This document shows positions 25,201 to 37,847 of a DNA stretch of 64,000 bases, in pieces. Made by a program: the position numbers and the translations under genes. The notes beneath the pieces are model-generated. The model saw only the letters and a list, made by a program, of their open reading frames with translations. It had not been told where the DNA came from and searched no databases. Location: contig OY720636.1 in assembly GCA_963169105.1 (NCBI GenBank), forward strand, positions 104,718,539 through 104,782,538. The letters are read 5' to 3'. The DNA is from Ceriagrion tenellum. Taxonomy: Eukaryota; Arthropoda; Insecta; Odonata; Coenagrionidae. Every line of letters starts with the position of its first letter. Positions within the stretch are counted from its first letter, which is position 1.

Positions 25201-27913
25201 TAAACACCGAAGTAACGGATCAAATCATTCTGATGAAATGGCACCGCACGTTACTCTCGTCTTTTTTTCTGCCAGTACTCGAGGGGTGAGTTTGCCGAGT
25301 TGGTGAGAGGGGTGAGCTCATAATGATTGTCATTGTCGCTTCTCGTCTCTCGAGAAATGCTCAGTGGTATATACGAATGCAATTCCATCAGCACTATGTA
25401 TATGGGACACCATCTTTTTTGGTCGACTCCTGCCCAAACATTCATTTGTAGAATGCGTGAATGACGCTTGACTTATAGGAACTACAATCGTTTTTGTTAA
25501 TTAACGTATTGTTACAGTCCTTAATGAATGTTGTTCTTCTTGAACTCGACGTTAACTTACTCCCCCTCTCGACTTTTTCCGTGTAGGCACATCCATCCAT
25601 CAACCGGTGTTGTGATCGTAGCTCATCATCTTAACAGCTATTATGTTTGGAATGAGTTTTGGAAACTTCCTTTTATTTGTTGCGAGTTGTTGCAAGGTAA
25701 TGTATTTGGGTATTTGTTCTCCACACACAGAATGTTATGTATTGCTCCTCCATGGTGATTTTGAGTCAGAATTGGTAATTTACTTTTAATATCATTTTTT
25801 GCTCGTGAATGCTTGAAGTAGACGTTTCATATACTTTTGAAGGCGAATACCTCGTTACACGACACTTGTTCCAGACGAACGAATGGTGTACATAAAAAAA
25901 GGCCTCTAGTTTTGAGAGTTAAATTGGAAAATGTAGTCTCACTTCGTAGTCTCCATGTTTGGTGTGTCAGAGCAGTAGAAGTGTTGTGAGAAAGACTACC
26001 GGCAGCGGGGGATATAAAAACTCTCCCATATCTGACCATCGAGTTAAAATATAGGTTTCTTCTCCTCAGTTTTTTATTGCCCATCGTGTATTCTAAATAG
26101 ATCTCGTAACAAAGAATAATGGACTCTACCTTTTAACTGTTCCCGCTTCTATGCTTAACTTCTGGTGGTTTATGATATAGTTGCTATGCACAACTATTGT
26201 GACTTACATTTGACATTCAAACTTTCCTTTTTTGCTTTTACTTCTCTTCTCGACAGAAATGTAAGAAGTTGTTTGATGCATCCCAGTGTCTGCTACCGAG
26301 AAAAGCACCGTTCATCGACTCGACGTGCATTAAATCGTTGCTCATCGCCTCATTCGGGATGCCATACGAAATGGTTGAGCAATTATTTCGAGCCTGCTCT
26401 TAGGAATGGAGTCGCTTATGTCACGGTCCCAGCCATTTTCCCTTCACTGATCACGATTACGGGCATGCTGTCGTAAGGAGGCCGGCACGAATCCGCACCG
26501 AGACTCCTCCGCGATACTAGTGTCGCTCAGCTCAATGGCGATGATCTCCTTTCGTCAACGTTAGCGTTTTTTGCGAGTGCGTCGGAACATATGGCTTCTA
26601 AACGGTTGGATAATTGGTCAATCATTTGTTCTGAGGCAATAAGCTTCAGAACGTGCTCAATGGTGTTTGCAAAGCTATGAATGTACGTGAGGCGTGAGTG
26701 ATAAATAGTTGAGGATTGAGATCCACCCGTTTGAGTGACGAGGGAATCAATTGGGGTCAATCTTCATAGCCAACTTGTTTCTGTTCCAGTCCATCCATTT
26801 GGAATCAAATGCACCGTTTTAATTTTTCGACTAGCACAGGATAGGGATCCATGCTGTTAGCTTTGTTGATGATCATCGTTAATTTTCGCTGAAATGAAAT
26901 GTTTTGTAGTTAATTGTCAGTACCATTCTGTTTGTAGGCGGTTGTAGTTTTTTCTCGGAGCCGTTGGAATTTTAGTTGCTTCTTCATGCTATTTTGATCA
27001 GTAACTCGTTCTTAGTGTGACAAAGAAATTGTTGTCAGTTTTCATAACAAATGTGCCTATCACATAGGAATAATTTGCGGTATTATAAGTTGTTGTGCGT
27101 GTCGTTAGCTTCACGAGTGAAATGAGTGCGATCATGTATGGCTTTAAGTTATTAACGGCTCCATGGTGATACCTTGAATCTTCGAGCAGCCTGAGAAACT
27201 TTTACGAGTGTAATTAAGAATACCTAGTATTACTTTGTGCCGCCCATCGCTCCATGTCGTTTTCATAATATTTGCGCTTTTATGAAATATCTAAAACACG
27301 CAAATGGAAAACGTGACTGTCATGTAGAGGTTGAACATTACAATTTATATTATTTCAGGTAGTATTTCGCAGCGCCCTTTCCAAAGCGTTTCACATTTAT
27401 ATTCCGCCTTGATCGGCTCTGTCGAGTCGTTGAATAGTCTATCTCTATCAAAGTCTCTATCAAAGACCATCTGTGAGTAGTTTCTTCCCATCCGTATACT
27501 CTCGACGTTAGGAGTCCGTCTCAACAACTTCAAAGCGAATTGACCTTTTCGTGACTGGAAAATTCCGATAAAAGTGTTAGTGAAAAAGGTTCGCGAATGC
27601 AAACAGATTGATATTATACGGAGCTTATTCGTCTGTTGCGTAATCTCGGCTCCTTTTCTTCCTCGCCGCGGGGGTGTGGTGGCCTAAATATTCATTATTT
27701 TTTCCTCCGCCGGTTACCTTTCAGTCGGTTAGCGGCCACTTTCGCGCCAGATTGACAGCGCCCATTATGATCAGGTGCATTGAATAACGCTATAAATTGT
27801 TCGCAACCACAAAGAGACCCGTTTCTTTTAGATGATAATGGTAGTTCTAAAAAAAATTAATCGCAAGTATGCATGTTTAGAGCCGTTTCTTCCTCACGTT
27901 TCTCGGCGAGACG

Positions 27914-28023
27914 ATATTCGTTTAACATTTTTGATCAATCAGTGAATGTTGTGTACGTTTAACATTTTTGTAACATAACATATTCGTTTAACATTTTTGA
28001 TCAATCAGTGAATGTTGTGTACG
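27914..28023. repeat. Direct repeat, 2 x 44 bp plus partial copy
   Basis: A 44-bp unit starting ATATTCGTTTAACATTTTTG and ending GTTGTGTACG is present at 27914-27957 and 27980-28023 without visible change (period 66 bp). Between them stands a partial third copy, CGTTTAACATTTTTGTAACATA. The internal TTGATCAA is palindromic. Confidence 0.9.
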
Positions 28024-28849
28024 GTATTTTCAGTCAGTATGTTGAAGAGTCAAACCCGCTCGCGTTATAATTCGTGCAGCGTGAATTTCTCGAATACTGA
28101 CATGATTTTTTGCTGCCAAAATCTTTGCTCCGATGTCAATCGTTACATGTTTCAAAAACCTGCATTTCCCGGCCACTACATGCCTGTTGGTATTTAACTC
28201 GTCAGTTTAATTTCATATCTTTTGTCATGAATGTTTTCATAACATATTACGTAATTTAATAAAAAATCTATTCTATTCTACGTGCGGTATTATTCCTGGA
28301 ATTTGCGGTTACCGAATATTTGCTTGAATTTATTGTCCGGATAGCTTAGCGTTGTGCCCTACTGTCAATCTTTTAAGGTAGTCCGAGCAAGATAGTTCCG
28401 TGGTCATAATATGACCATATTCGAATTATGTGTTTCAATTTCACCAGCTATGGGACTCATCAATTAAATATTGCATTATTAATGGTGCAATTATATGGCT
28501 TTATCTGACAAATGGTTAGTAATTATATGAACATATCTAAGTAAGTATTTAACTTGACCAATTTTTTTTGCGCGGTGCGTTTGAAACTCCTTCGAAACGG
28601 AAGGTATTTTGTAATTCCGAAGTATTTACCGCGGGGAAAGTTTAATTTTCAAAGATAGTTGAGAAAACACACAAACTACACACTATTGATTTTTTGACGA
28701 GATCAAGGCGTTAGAACTTCTTCATTTGTTGAATAAGATCTCTCTGGAGAGCATACACGTACCATTTCCCATGTAAAAGGGCTGGTATTTTCTGAAAAAT
28801 ATCTCGGAAAGTAATCTGGTAAGGGGTTGAATGTTTGGTGTCATCAGAG

Positions 28850-28928
28850 GGGTGAGATATTTTTCTTTAAAATGAGACCAAATTTATTGATTTCTAAGTA
28901 AAATGATATTTCGCTCAAACTACCTTAA
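28850..28928 (-). repeat. Dispersed 78-bp repeat (partner at 3762-3839)
   Basis: The reverse complement of this block reads AAGGTAGTTTGAGCGAAATATC, then AGAAATCAATAAATTTGG, and ends ATATCTCACCCC, matching 3762-3839. Flanks do not match, so the conserved unit is about 78 bp. Family unknown. Confidence 0.7.
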
Positions 28929-31900
28929 TACCTCGTGGTCACTACAGGCATTCTTGACCATAACATGCCAGCCAAAAATGACTCTCCTGTTATATACAGT
29001 TTTTTCATTAATATTTTCACGCGACTAGGTGCATTGAGTGCCAGTATTGTGAGTGATTGTTTAAACCCTCTCCCTCTCATTCGTCTTCATTTTCCATATG
29101 GTGATAGGATTTTAGGATCTTCACTGCCTGTGCCACTTGTTAAGATTTGGCTGGCAAGATTAAGTGCTTGTTTATTTATCATTAATGGAAACGGGGTAGT
29201 CTATTGAGACGACCTTTAGTCACCACCCTCTTGGGGGGCTGAATTTTGTAGCACACGGGAAGTTCTGCGAGGTCGGGTAACCTTTGGCCACCCTCGGCGC
29301 CCTCTAACCGCCTCGCACACTCTCGCTTTCTCACCTCAGCCGGTCGCCAGTTGACCTCCTTCTTCCGTCCTCCTCCCACTGTGTATTCCAAGTCCCTCTC
29401 TCAATTCTCCGGGCATTAGTCACTGTACGGCGACTTCTGGGGCAGCCCTCTCGTCGTGTCGTTTCTCCTCGGATCTTGTCCCTGCCCTCATATACCCTCC
29501 CCGCTACTCGGGGTCGCATGACACTACTAGGGGGACCGATGATTGATATTTTTCGAGTTATATGTCGGAAAACCTCAGGATTTTTCGGAGCTGCAATTCG
29601 AAAAAAAACAAGTTCTATGATCGAAAGTATATGCGAAGCACTCTTGAGCTCTATTTTGTGAGTATACAGCTACATACTGGTCCCCGAAAGCAGAATGTGT
29701 TTTATCTTTCTACAACGGTTGATGATACGATGAATAACTTTTTGCGAGTGCGGGCGTTTTAGTAATAAATTAATCATAGAGGTATCATAGGTGAATAAGT
29801 GAGTAATTCACACATGATCATTTCTTTGTTTTAATTGAGCTTAGTAAATAGCGTTCTATTATTTTTACAGTGTATACGATATATTTCTGCAGCCCTCATT
29901 TTCGTTCTGCGACAATGTCGCGCCGTCGCTCGATGTTCTGCTTTGGGGCTGGTTGCTAATTGCCGCATGTTATGCAGATTTTCTGAGAGTTAGAATGTAT
30001 TACCCACTATATTGTAACGAGTCCCAAAAATTACTGCTTGGCCTTTTTAATTGCCTGTGTAACAAATTCGTTGTACAAATTTCCTTGCATCGATGTCTCA
30101 TGACTTGACAAGAATCACTGATGATTGATGTTGTAGGAGAAACGTTTGCCTCATTTATAATGTGGATACGGTGAAAAAAAGGGCTGTGAAGCATATACAG
30201 TATTTGCAAGAACGCCAATTAAGTTCGCATAAGAAATCATTCTTGACGAAGATGATGGTATTTTATTAACTTGTCGAGAAAACTGGTTGCAGTGGCCCTA
30301 CTCTCGCCGATGCGGCGATCTGACGTATAAAAACGGATGTCTGGAATGATGTTTCTCTAATAATGCCGTTTTAATGGAGAATTTTAAATGCCTACCTGCC
30401 GTCATAAAAACTGCGTTCTATCGTGAAAACTGTGAGTGATGAGGCAGTGTACACCCGATGATAAGGGAATTGTCTTCTTGTCGTTTTCAACTCGTGTTGA
30501 TTCCGATATTTTGTGAAGTTCCATTTCTTCTGGAGATATTCATGCTCCTGCAGATGTGTCATTATTGAAAACTAGCCTCCCTGCACTGTAGCATTCTAAG
30601 GATATTTTTAGTGAAAATAGTTGAAAATAAGTTCAATTTTGATTTAAATTCTATTTTTTGGGATTATTGCAATTATATCGAGATGAAATGAGTAATCAGG
30701 TAGTTGGTCACTCTGCAAATTAATGACACGTGTTTATGTCATTCTTTAGAACTTAGTCGTTATTAGTTCCTATGCGAATTTGTATGTTCACCTGGACGAA
30801 ATCACGTAGGATAAACTAAGAACGAAATTAAGATTTATAAAGAATGTAGTTTTTAATTACTTATTTCAAAAAATCATACCTAAAGCGAAAGTGGTTCACA
30901 AGGTTGTAGTATTATGGAGGAAATTGTGAAAGCAGAATCAGCTTTGCAGACCCAAGAAAGAGTTAGATTTTTTCGACTCTGCAAACCTCGAAAGATTGCG
31001 GCGTGATGGGAATAAAAAACTAAAGCGTTAATTATTAAATTTACTTAACTTCTTAATGGGTAATTCGGCATTAGAACATTACTTGGACGAAGCGATAGTT
31101 CTTGCGTATTCCTCGATTCTCTAGGGCCTAATTGCATTAGGCGAAATGTGTACGCGAGGATTGCCCATAACATTTAATAATATTTTTACGATTGTCAATA
31201 ATCTGTAAAAGCGCTAATTGGCCAAGTTGCTTTCCTCTACTCTCTGGGTCGACGACAATGTTTACTTAGGCGCTACGATTGTCCTTAAGTGTTCGTCAAT
31301 GCTCTCTGGCCTTATAGACACTACTCCCTGACGGGCAGCAAACCTTGCCCTCTCTTCCCTTGTTCACTCCCCCAGTGACCTCTTTTTCCCTTCACCCTCC
31401 TTCCCGTCATTCCCCCGGCCAATGCGATGCCACGAGCGGAGCCGGATTAGGTCAAGGGGTTAGCGTTTTCCCTTCTACGGCCGTCCGCTCGCTCCTCGGC
31501 TCTCGGGGATTAAGCGGATTGTCCGGGTGTTGGCGGCCACGCAAGTGCTTGCTGGTCGGCGGAAGTTGAGAGGCTTACCCACCCCGCCCCGCCGCCACGC
31601 TGATTTCGAAGCCCTCGCTCCGCGCTAACCCTATTACCCATCAATCGCTCCGTAGCTTCATCATCGTCCAGGCAGAAATAGGTGCCGCGGCGGCAGAAAG
31701 GGACTGGTCGCCACCATCTGTGGAGGAACTCTGGGGGATACGTATTTTCTGACTTGATGTGATGAAGCTCGGATGTAGCTTGTGAGTGAACGGTGTCCGG
31801 AAGCGATCGGTCCTCCCAGTGTTGGTTGAGCTGTGCTCGAGGGCTTTTGATCGCAGGTGTCTGATCTGCTGTTTGTGACCCTTTGTCGGAAGGAGCTGAT

Positions 31901-32470
31901 TTCCTAGGAACTTATAGAAAGCCACTGCAATTAAGTGTTGCTCTATCATTCGTCTCATCTAGGAGCCCACGGGGTAAAACCAGGAGCAGGTAATGGATAT
32001 GCTATGCTTTCTTCTGCGGCGATTAGTGGATGTGTACTTGTATTTCATTTTTTAAACATTCTGTAGCATTATAAAGAGCGAAAGGAGTTGATTTGGGTCT
32101 GCGTGATCCATTTAAAGGCATCTGACAGCAAAGCGTGGTCGCATCCTTCGATGTTTTGAGACACCTCTTAGATTGTTCTGCCCTGCAGTCCGCACCAGTT
32201 TTGGAAATGTCGAAAACTTAATATGTGCACTTCGGAAAGTTAAAATTGCGTCAGGATCGTGAGTCATCTCTAATATGTAAATCGTGCGCGTTAGATATTC
32301 ACTGGTTGATGTTTTTGCTCTATTCTGAGTTGACCTATTTTTTTTATTAATGCCTCGGACCAGAAGACTCCATCATGCCTTCGTTTCTGTAGATATATTC
32401 TTGGTCTTGGAGTCTTGAGATTAGCTGACTCATTTTTTTGGATAGTTTGTTTCATTTATCATATTTAGCC

Positions 32471-32520
32471 TACCTGCCACACGCCCATGCGGCGGCTCGC
32501 AGGGTAGTATGTAGATGTTG
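32471..32520 (+). mobile_element. Solitary 3' end of a CR1/L2-like LINE
   Basis: The 50 bp hold only the family stem-loop (CTGCCACACGCCCATGCGG, then CGGCTCGCAGGGTAG) and the tail TATGTAGATG. The inner stem reads CGCC/GGCG where other copies have CACC/GGTG. No reverse-transcriptase remnant of this family lies upstream. Confidence 0.65.
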
Positions 32521-32559
32521 GTACAATTTTTTGATAATTATACAATCAATTGTTTTTTA

Positions 32560-33165
32560 AGGTTAGTTGTAGTATGTGGAGCATATCTAGAAATGCGAGT
32601 TTGTCGAGAGAAGTGCACAAAATCGCAGTGTACAAAATTGTTATCCTCCCGACGACAATAAAAGACAGCCAAACCAGGGTATTTAGGAATAAGCTCAAAA
32701 TTAAGATGTATGTGGTGGGAATGGGGTACTTGAGAAGTTTTCGGCAAATATAGGATGATTAGGGTTAGAAATATGTGGGTGATGAAAGAATGTGAAGTGT
32801 GTGGAAATGTGCCCGTGATGGATGCACTTGAAAGGACTGTGCTTCATTGGTTTGGCCCGGCCGAGGGAATGAAAGAGTCGAAAAGTGAAACAGATACGCG
32901 TTAGTAGAGTGAGTGGTGTAAGAGGAAGAGGCAGAACGCTAGTTAGAATTAAATGTGGTGGAAGGGACTTTTAAATGAGAGATTTTACTAGGGGCGTTGA
33001 GAACAGGAGAGCCTGTATGAAGCGAAGCGAAAGCGGTTTTTAAGGATAGGGCATAATGGAGGAAATTATCGATAGGGAGCCAGTTTTCGAGGGCCTGCGG
33101 AAATAGCTAAATTCTTTCACTTTGCCCAATTCGAAAGGGAATGGCTTGACGATTATGTATGTATT
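32560..33165 (+). pseudogene. LINE reverse-transcriptase C-terminal remnant with 3' tail
   Basis: Translations in changing frames give REVHKIAVYKIVILPTT (post-polymerase block), KMYVVGMGYLRSF, then MWVMKECEVCGNVPVMDALE, TVLHWFGPAEGMKES, RVSGVRGRGRTLVRIK and RACMKRSES. The order is that of the C-terminal third of LINE polymerases. The 3' UTR follows, with TCGAAAGGGAATGGCTTGACG and a TGTATGTATT tail. The 3' UTR blocks recur at about 30910-31010 and 40160-40320. Stops and shifts make it dead. Confidence 0.75.
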
Positions 33166-34169
33166 GAAAGTTAGTTCGAAGAATACTTTGTATAATTTAT
33201 TCATGTGCTAAACCTTGTGTCTTGAATCCAGTAATTTATTATTCGAAAAATTATTTCTTTGTGATGATATTGACTCATTATATTCGTCATAACCATTATT
33301 GTTGTGGTTATCTCCTTTATTTTCCCCTAGAGATATTAATTTTACTTGTAACGTTACGCTCGCTTGTCTAGACGTTTTTCTGCCGTGATTACCCAAGTGC
33401 GTTCTTGGCTTTCATCAAAATAATATAAGAAAAGCTCATGGTGGTATGTGGTGTGGGAAATGTCCACTCATTCCGACATAATCTTCGAACTCGCACCTTG
33501 TTTTGCTCATCCCATCCAAATTGCTGTTTTTTTACGCTCAATCGCGGTGAATGCCATTAATTTCGGAAGGCCGACATGTACGTACCCGCTAAAGATGATT
33601 GTAGCCCCCTACTCCTCCATCTCGTCTCTTATTACTATCCGATCCTCGTTTCTACCACCTTCGGGATGGGCCCCATCCGACTGGGACCTTTTGCCATCCT
33701 TCTCACCGCTTCCGTCCTTCCCTCGGGCCCTCCCCACGTCGCCCTGGCGGCCATCAGTTCTCGTCAGCGAGCAGCACCTAATAAGCGCGTCGGAGAAATC
33801 TCCTGCCGGGAGCCAGGACTCCTACCTCAGGCGCCTTGCCGGACGCCTCGGCGACGTTTCTGAGTTGGGGGGGGAATTCAGACAGCGCTCCTCGAACGGA
33901 GAGAGATAAGCATTTTTGTTTCGTCGGGAATTTTTTTCTTCAATCGCCGTCGAGGGAGGAGAAGAGAGAGCGAAGTTGTTCGTGGGGAGAGAGTGAATCC
34001 TCTTCCCGAAGAGCCCAGTGCATCTTTCCTTCCCCTCAGAGCTGCATTGGCGTCTTCGACTTCGTGGCGGGCGATTGTGTTCTCCTCCATTGCGACTAGG
34101 CCAGCGCCCATACAAGGTTGTTCACGCATCATAAGACGGGGGGGAACTGGCGTTCTTGTATTCTTCCTG

Positions 34170-34745
34170 TCGGTGCGTTCGCTTGGACTAATGCCTGTAG
34201 GTCCGTATATAAATTTCGAACTTAATTACTCGCCGAGTCACTTCCATATCCCTTCGTGTTGTCTTTAAAAGTGCGTTAAAAATTGAGGCTCTGTATGTGG
34301 ATACTCACCGGCGATTCTTCCTTACCTCATGCGTGTCTGGAATGCCGTATGAAAGGCGAGGGAAATTGTTGCGTCTCACTTCATTGTGTCGGTGCGTTTG
34401 CTTGAAGTATTGTCCACAGGTTCGTTTAAAGTCCTCATTGAATTTTTTCCCAAATCGCTGGGATTGGCCCTCGAATTATTGGTAAGAGTGCTTGCCAAAT
34501 AATAGCACACTGTGCTGATAGTAGATTGCCATTTTGTTTTTATTTCCCTAGAGTTTCATTGGAGATCGCCGATAGTCAAAGGCAGGGAAGCGGGGGTTCC
34601 TCTATACATCGTATCGATGCGCGCGTTTGAAAAGTTGTCTGCAGGCCCCTCAGCAATATTTGTCTTACTCTCCGATTCTCCTGTCTTTCCCATCGAATCA
34701 TTGGTATTAGTGCATTCAAAAAGCATATTTAATCTAATTTCATTA
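34170..34745. repeat. Diverged tandem repeat, three units of about 220 bp
   Basis: Landmarks CGGTGCGTTCGCTTG (34171), CGGTGCGTTTGCTTG (34390) and CGATGCGCGCGTTTG (34615) each precede an AGG/CAGG..C block; units two and three share the later landmark GAATTATTGGTAAGAGTGC / GAATCATTGGTATTAGTGC. Identity is moderate and the units contain indels. On the minus strand the third unit is open for 81 codons, but the same frame in unit two has a stop, so coding is doubtful. Confidence 0.5.
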
Positions 34746-35462
34746 TCACTCGGAAGGTATAAATAGGCTTTCTCCTCCCATCGATAGATTACATCATTCA
34801 AGAAGGGAAGTACATAGATGCAATAAATGATTGTTTTAAATACAACTCTGTTCCTTGGCCTTCCCGAGGCCAGTCAGTGGAGAAATACAACATTATTACA
34901 AGTTCGTCGAACGTTTGTTTTTATTCTCAATTATGGTTGGTGTCTTAACATGCGCTACTTCTTTCCAAACATTACTATTCCTGTACTCCATTGGCGGTTT
35001 GCGAGTAACGTAGGAGGTGCTGTGGCTAGGCCATGCGTCTTTTCTACGCGGCCTACGGCTTTGATCATAAAACTTCTTACCCTTTCGAGTGGTGCCTCGT
35101 TGTATTTTCCCGTCAGCTCATTTTTTCGTTGGAAGGCGTGTGTGTGTGAAAACGCTAGGTTTTCGGCACGTGGTAATTTACATGTCGTTCCAGAACCGGG
35201 TTCAGATAACCGATTTAATGAACACCCCAGGACTTCGACCATGGGGAACAAATGAAAAACGCAATCCCTTGCGGCGCAATGTATATTTTCTCTCACAAAT
35301 ACTCGCGGACTGGTGAACAGTAGTAATCACCGTCTTGCATTGTGGCGGGGGACGTGTGAGCAATTATAAGGATGCGAGAGCAAATGTTGTGGCTCCGGAA
35401 AGGGGCGTCAACAACTGCCCCGCCCCTGTGCATGTGCGCGCGTTGCCCGGAGTGTAGCGGGA

Positions 35463-35486
35463 GTTCAACCTTTGCCGAGGTTGAAC
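35463..35486. other. 9-bp inverted repeat upstream of exon 35561
   Basis: GTTCAACCT and AGGTTGAAC flank a 6-base spacer and could form a hairpin in the pre-mRNA 75 bases before the 3' splice site. No function is known. Confidence 0.4.
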
Positions 35487-35560
35487 GGTTCATTGACCGA
35501 CCGAGTCGTCTCATCTCTTATTTTTTCTCTCCTTCTTTCTTTCCCATCCTCTCCTCTCAG

Positions 35561-35805
35561 GCCGAGATCGCCGCCATCTTCGCGCTCAAGAGTGAAATCC
35601 TGGACGTGAACGTCTCCGTCAATCGCTTCCTGACCGGCACGGCGCAGCCTGTGCAGTGCCCTTCGGTGACCACGACCGGAGCCCAGGGGAGCGGCGGACA
35701 CGAGGTGACCCTGACCCCGGAGGACTCTGGTCGTCACGCCGACTACGCTTTCCTCAAGGAAGAAGTGGCGGAGATGTACAGGGATTGGGACGAGTCCTTG
35801 GGAAG
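35561..35805 (+). CDS. klar: Klarsicht-like KASH protein, internal exon
   Basis: 245-nt exon between CTCTCCTCTCAG and GTGAGT (35806). It starts in phase 0 and ends two bases into an Arg codon completed by the next exon. Its 81 residues start AEIAAIFALKSEILDVNVSV and end EEVAEMYRDWDESLGR. The two helical parts are joined by a Gly/Thr/Ser-rich loop (TTTGAQGSGGHEVTLTPEDS). The spacing of hydrophobic residues and the Trp fit spectrin-repeat helices in the cytoplasmic rod. GC content is well above the flanking intron, as expected for an exon. The family call depends on the splice connection to the KASH exon. Confidence 0.82.
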
Positions 35806-36239
35806 GTGAGTTCACCCTGTCCCGCCCTTTGACCACGTTGTGCGCGCGCATGGAAGCACGCTGTCCGCCGCCTAAGTGCAGCTGAAGTTCCTTAGGGTCA
35901 GGAAAGAACGAGAGCTTGTGGTGGAAATATTTCTGAATTTTTTGCTGTAAGTTTGGGAATTTGGGTACTCCCAACTACTTACGCTCTATTTAACTATCGC
36001 GCAGTGTTGATCTTTACACGTTCGAGCCTGGCGTACTTTATTGAAAGCGACACAATTGAAAAAAAATTCGTTGGGTTCCTTTTAAAAATATCTACCTTTT
36101 CAGTCTCAATGAGCCCATCGTGATGAACCGGTTAGGGCTCTCCGTTTTTGATTTGGTGTCGAAAACGTAGTCATTTGTGAGAGGAGTCCATGAATACTTG
36201 TTTTGCAACGTGCTATGTAAGGAACACTGTGGCCAATTA

Positions 36240-36345
36240 GTACAATCACAGCATCTATTTACGGGGCAATAATCGAACCCACGGCATTTGGGTTGTCTCG
36301 CCAATACCATGCTCACCCTGTCTCCGAGAATGGTTGATGGTGATT
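36240..36345 (-). mobile_element. tRNA-derived SINE head
   Basis: In reverse complement the sequence reads GACAGGGTGAGCATGGTATTGG (A-box-like) and then CCGTGGGTTCGATTATTGCC, a clear B box, at tRNA-like spacing. No complete tRNA fold. The body cannot be delimited. Confidence 0.5.
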
Positions 36346-37847
36346 TCTTCACGGCGCGATTCAGTCATCAGATCATTTTCCGGTGTTTATTATGCTATGA
36401 TGAACCTAGAGGAATGCGTTGGGCAGTGTTGAAGGAAAAAAAGTTTCATTTGCTAAGGATCGTACGATGGACACTCGGCTCTCCGGGTAATTAGCAAACC
36501 ACTGCTCTAACCAGCATTTCTATGATGCCCGCGAATCGAGGCTATTGTAGTTGAATGTGCATTTCATTAGAATGCCGAAGATCTGTTGTTCGATTCCAGG
36601 TACAGGACTTCTTTTGCACTGTTGCTATTTCCGGAGCTGGGAATTCTGCCATTGAACCAAGTGATTCTCCGTGCAAGTTTTGATTCGTAACCTTGATGTC
36701 GAGTGGAAGACATAACTTCTAGTGTAACTGTAACATAATGAAACACTTCCTCAAGGCTGCGCCGGAAACCAGGTCGAATTCCGCTTGGCCTAATGTTTAC
36801 TTCGTGACATTGATGTTACGGAGATGAAATTCGAAATAGCCGGAGGGATTGGATTAATTTCTCTCTAATAATTCAACAATTGCGTGCTCTTTGTCTGCTC
36901 AATACATTCATAGTGAACTTAACTCAATATCGTGTTGTTATTCGATGTGACGAAGTGCACTCTTTCATTGCTTATAGAAATGTTGCTGGTTTGTAATAGC
37001 TGCCAATTTAACATTTTTTAATTTTTTGTGCTAAATGATAAATGACTTAAGCTTTCGAGCTGTGATTACTGTGCAAGGAAGCGCAAGATAGAATTTATAA
37101 CCAAGTACTAGTCACTCCCATTTTAAATTCTTTAGAAATTCATTTCAAAACTGTATTTGTCAGCCGTGGGTTAAGTTAGTCTTGAGAATTTTACATTTTT
37201 CTGCTACAGGAAGATGAATTCATGCAAAATGTGGCTTCTTCAATTTTTAACTGTTTTAATAATCCCAGTCGTATACACTCCATTGGGGCCATTTCGATAC
37301 AAACTGGCCTCTATATCAGCTGGTGCGTATGTCCGGCTTGTTCCAGGCTCTTTTTCTATTTCATTACCAAAGGAGGGGTACGTGAAGTGCCATTTATGCC
37401 AATTGTTTTGTATGTTGACCTGAAGATCGTCTCCAAGTGCTGAAACTGTATTTAGTGTCCATGAGCTAATTTTCATGCAACCTTTCCCCACACAACGAAA
37501 TTGTTGGCGTGATGTGGTCTTTAATTGAGAGTGCCGTATTTCTCCATTCATATTCACAGAACATAGTTCGTGCGTTGCAATCCTTGACAATTACATAAAA
37601 TTATACCCTTCGGGGTAGACGTGATAGGCAAAAAAAACAATCATGTTTCTGGCTATTGGCTTTGGAGTTTTATTTCCTTCTCGGGCAGGAGCTGATTGAA
37701 CAAGCATGACGGTGCAAATGTTGGTAAATTGGGTCACTGATAATCGGATCATTTTACAATATGTTCGATTTTAATATCATCGGAGGAGATGCCTTAGTGA
37801 TGAGGAATCTTGTCATCAGTTTATTATGCTTTCATTTCTCAAGTATA

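Larger units (their letters stand above)
5390..35560 (+). other. klar: Giant intron (about 30.2 kb) of the KASH gene
   Basis: The intron runs from GTAAGG at 5390 to the acceptor CTCTCCTCTCAG at 35549-35560; both borders are phase 0. It is filled with transposon remnants and tandem repeats, listed separately. Large parts show nothing assignable: 5390-8160, 9341-10319, 13510-14737, 15078-16861, 18303-19744, 19841-21900, 22211-27913, 28929-32470, 33166-34169 and 34746-35560. GC-rich or pyrimidine-rich blocks at about 12530-12720, 13300-13470, 19880-20200, 29220-29520, 31340-31640, 33640-34110 and 35390-35460 could be regulatory or first exons of shorter isoforms, but this is not shown. Confidence 0.7.

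Noticed and set aside
26527..26760. 77-codon minus frame with a helical stretch as a nested exon
   Set aside because: No start codon at the beginning, a stop just upstream, no acceptable splice pair, and length expected by chance.
27345..27602. Minus frame preceded by a good acceptor (GGAATTTTCCAG) as an exon
   Set aside because: No convincing donor before the stop and no domain. A good acceptor alone is common in long introns.
33448..33909. Long + frame ending in a helical segment (SQDSYLRRLAGRLGDVSELG) as an extra klar exon
   Set aside because: Possible acceptors give phases that do not fit the phase-0 junction between 5389 and 35561, and I see no good GT donor. The region is GC-rich, which lengthens frames on both strands by chance.
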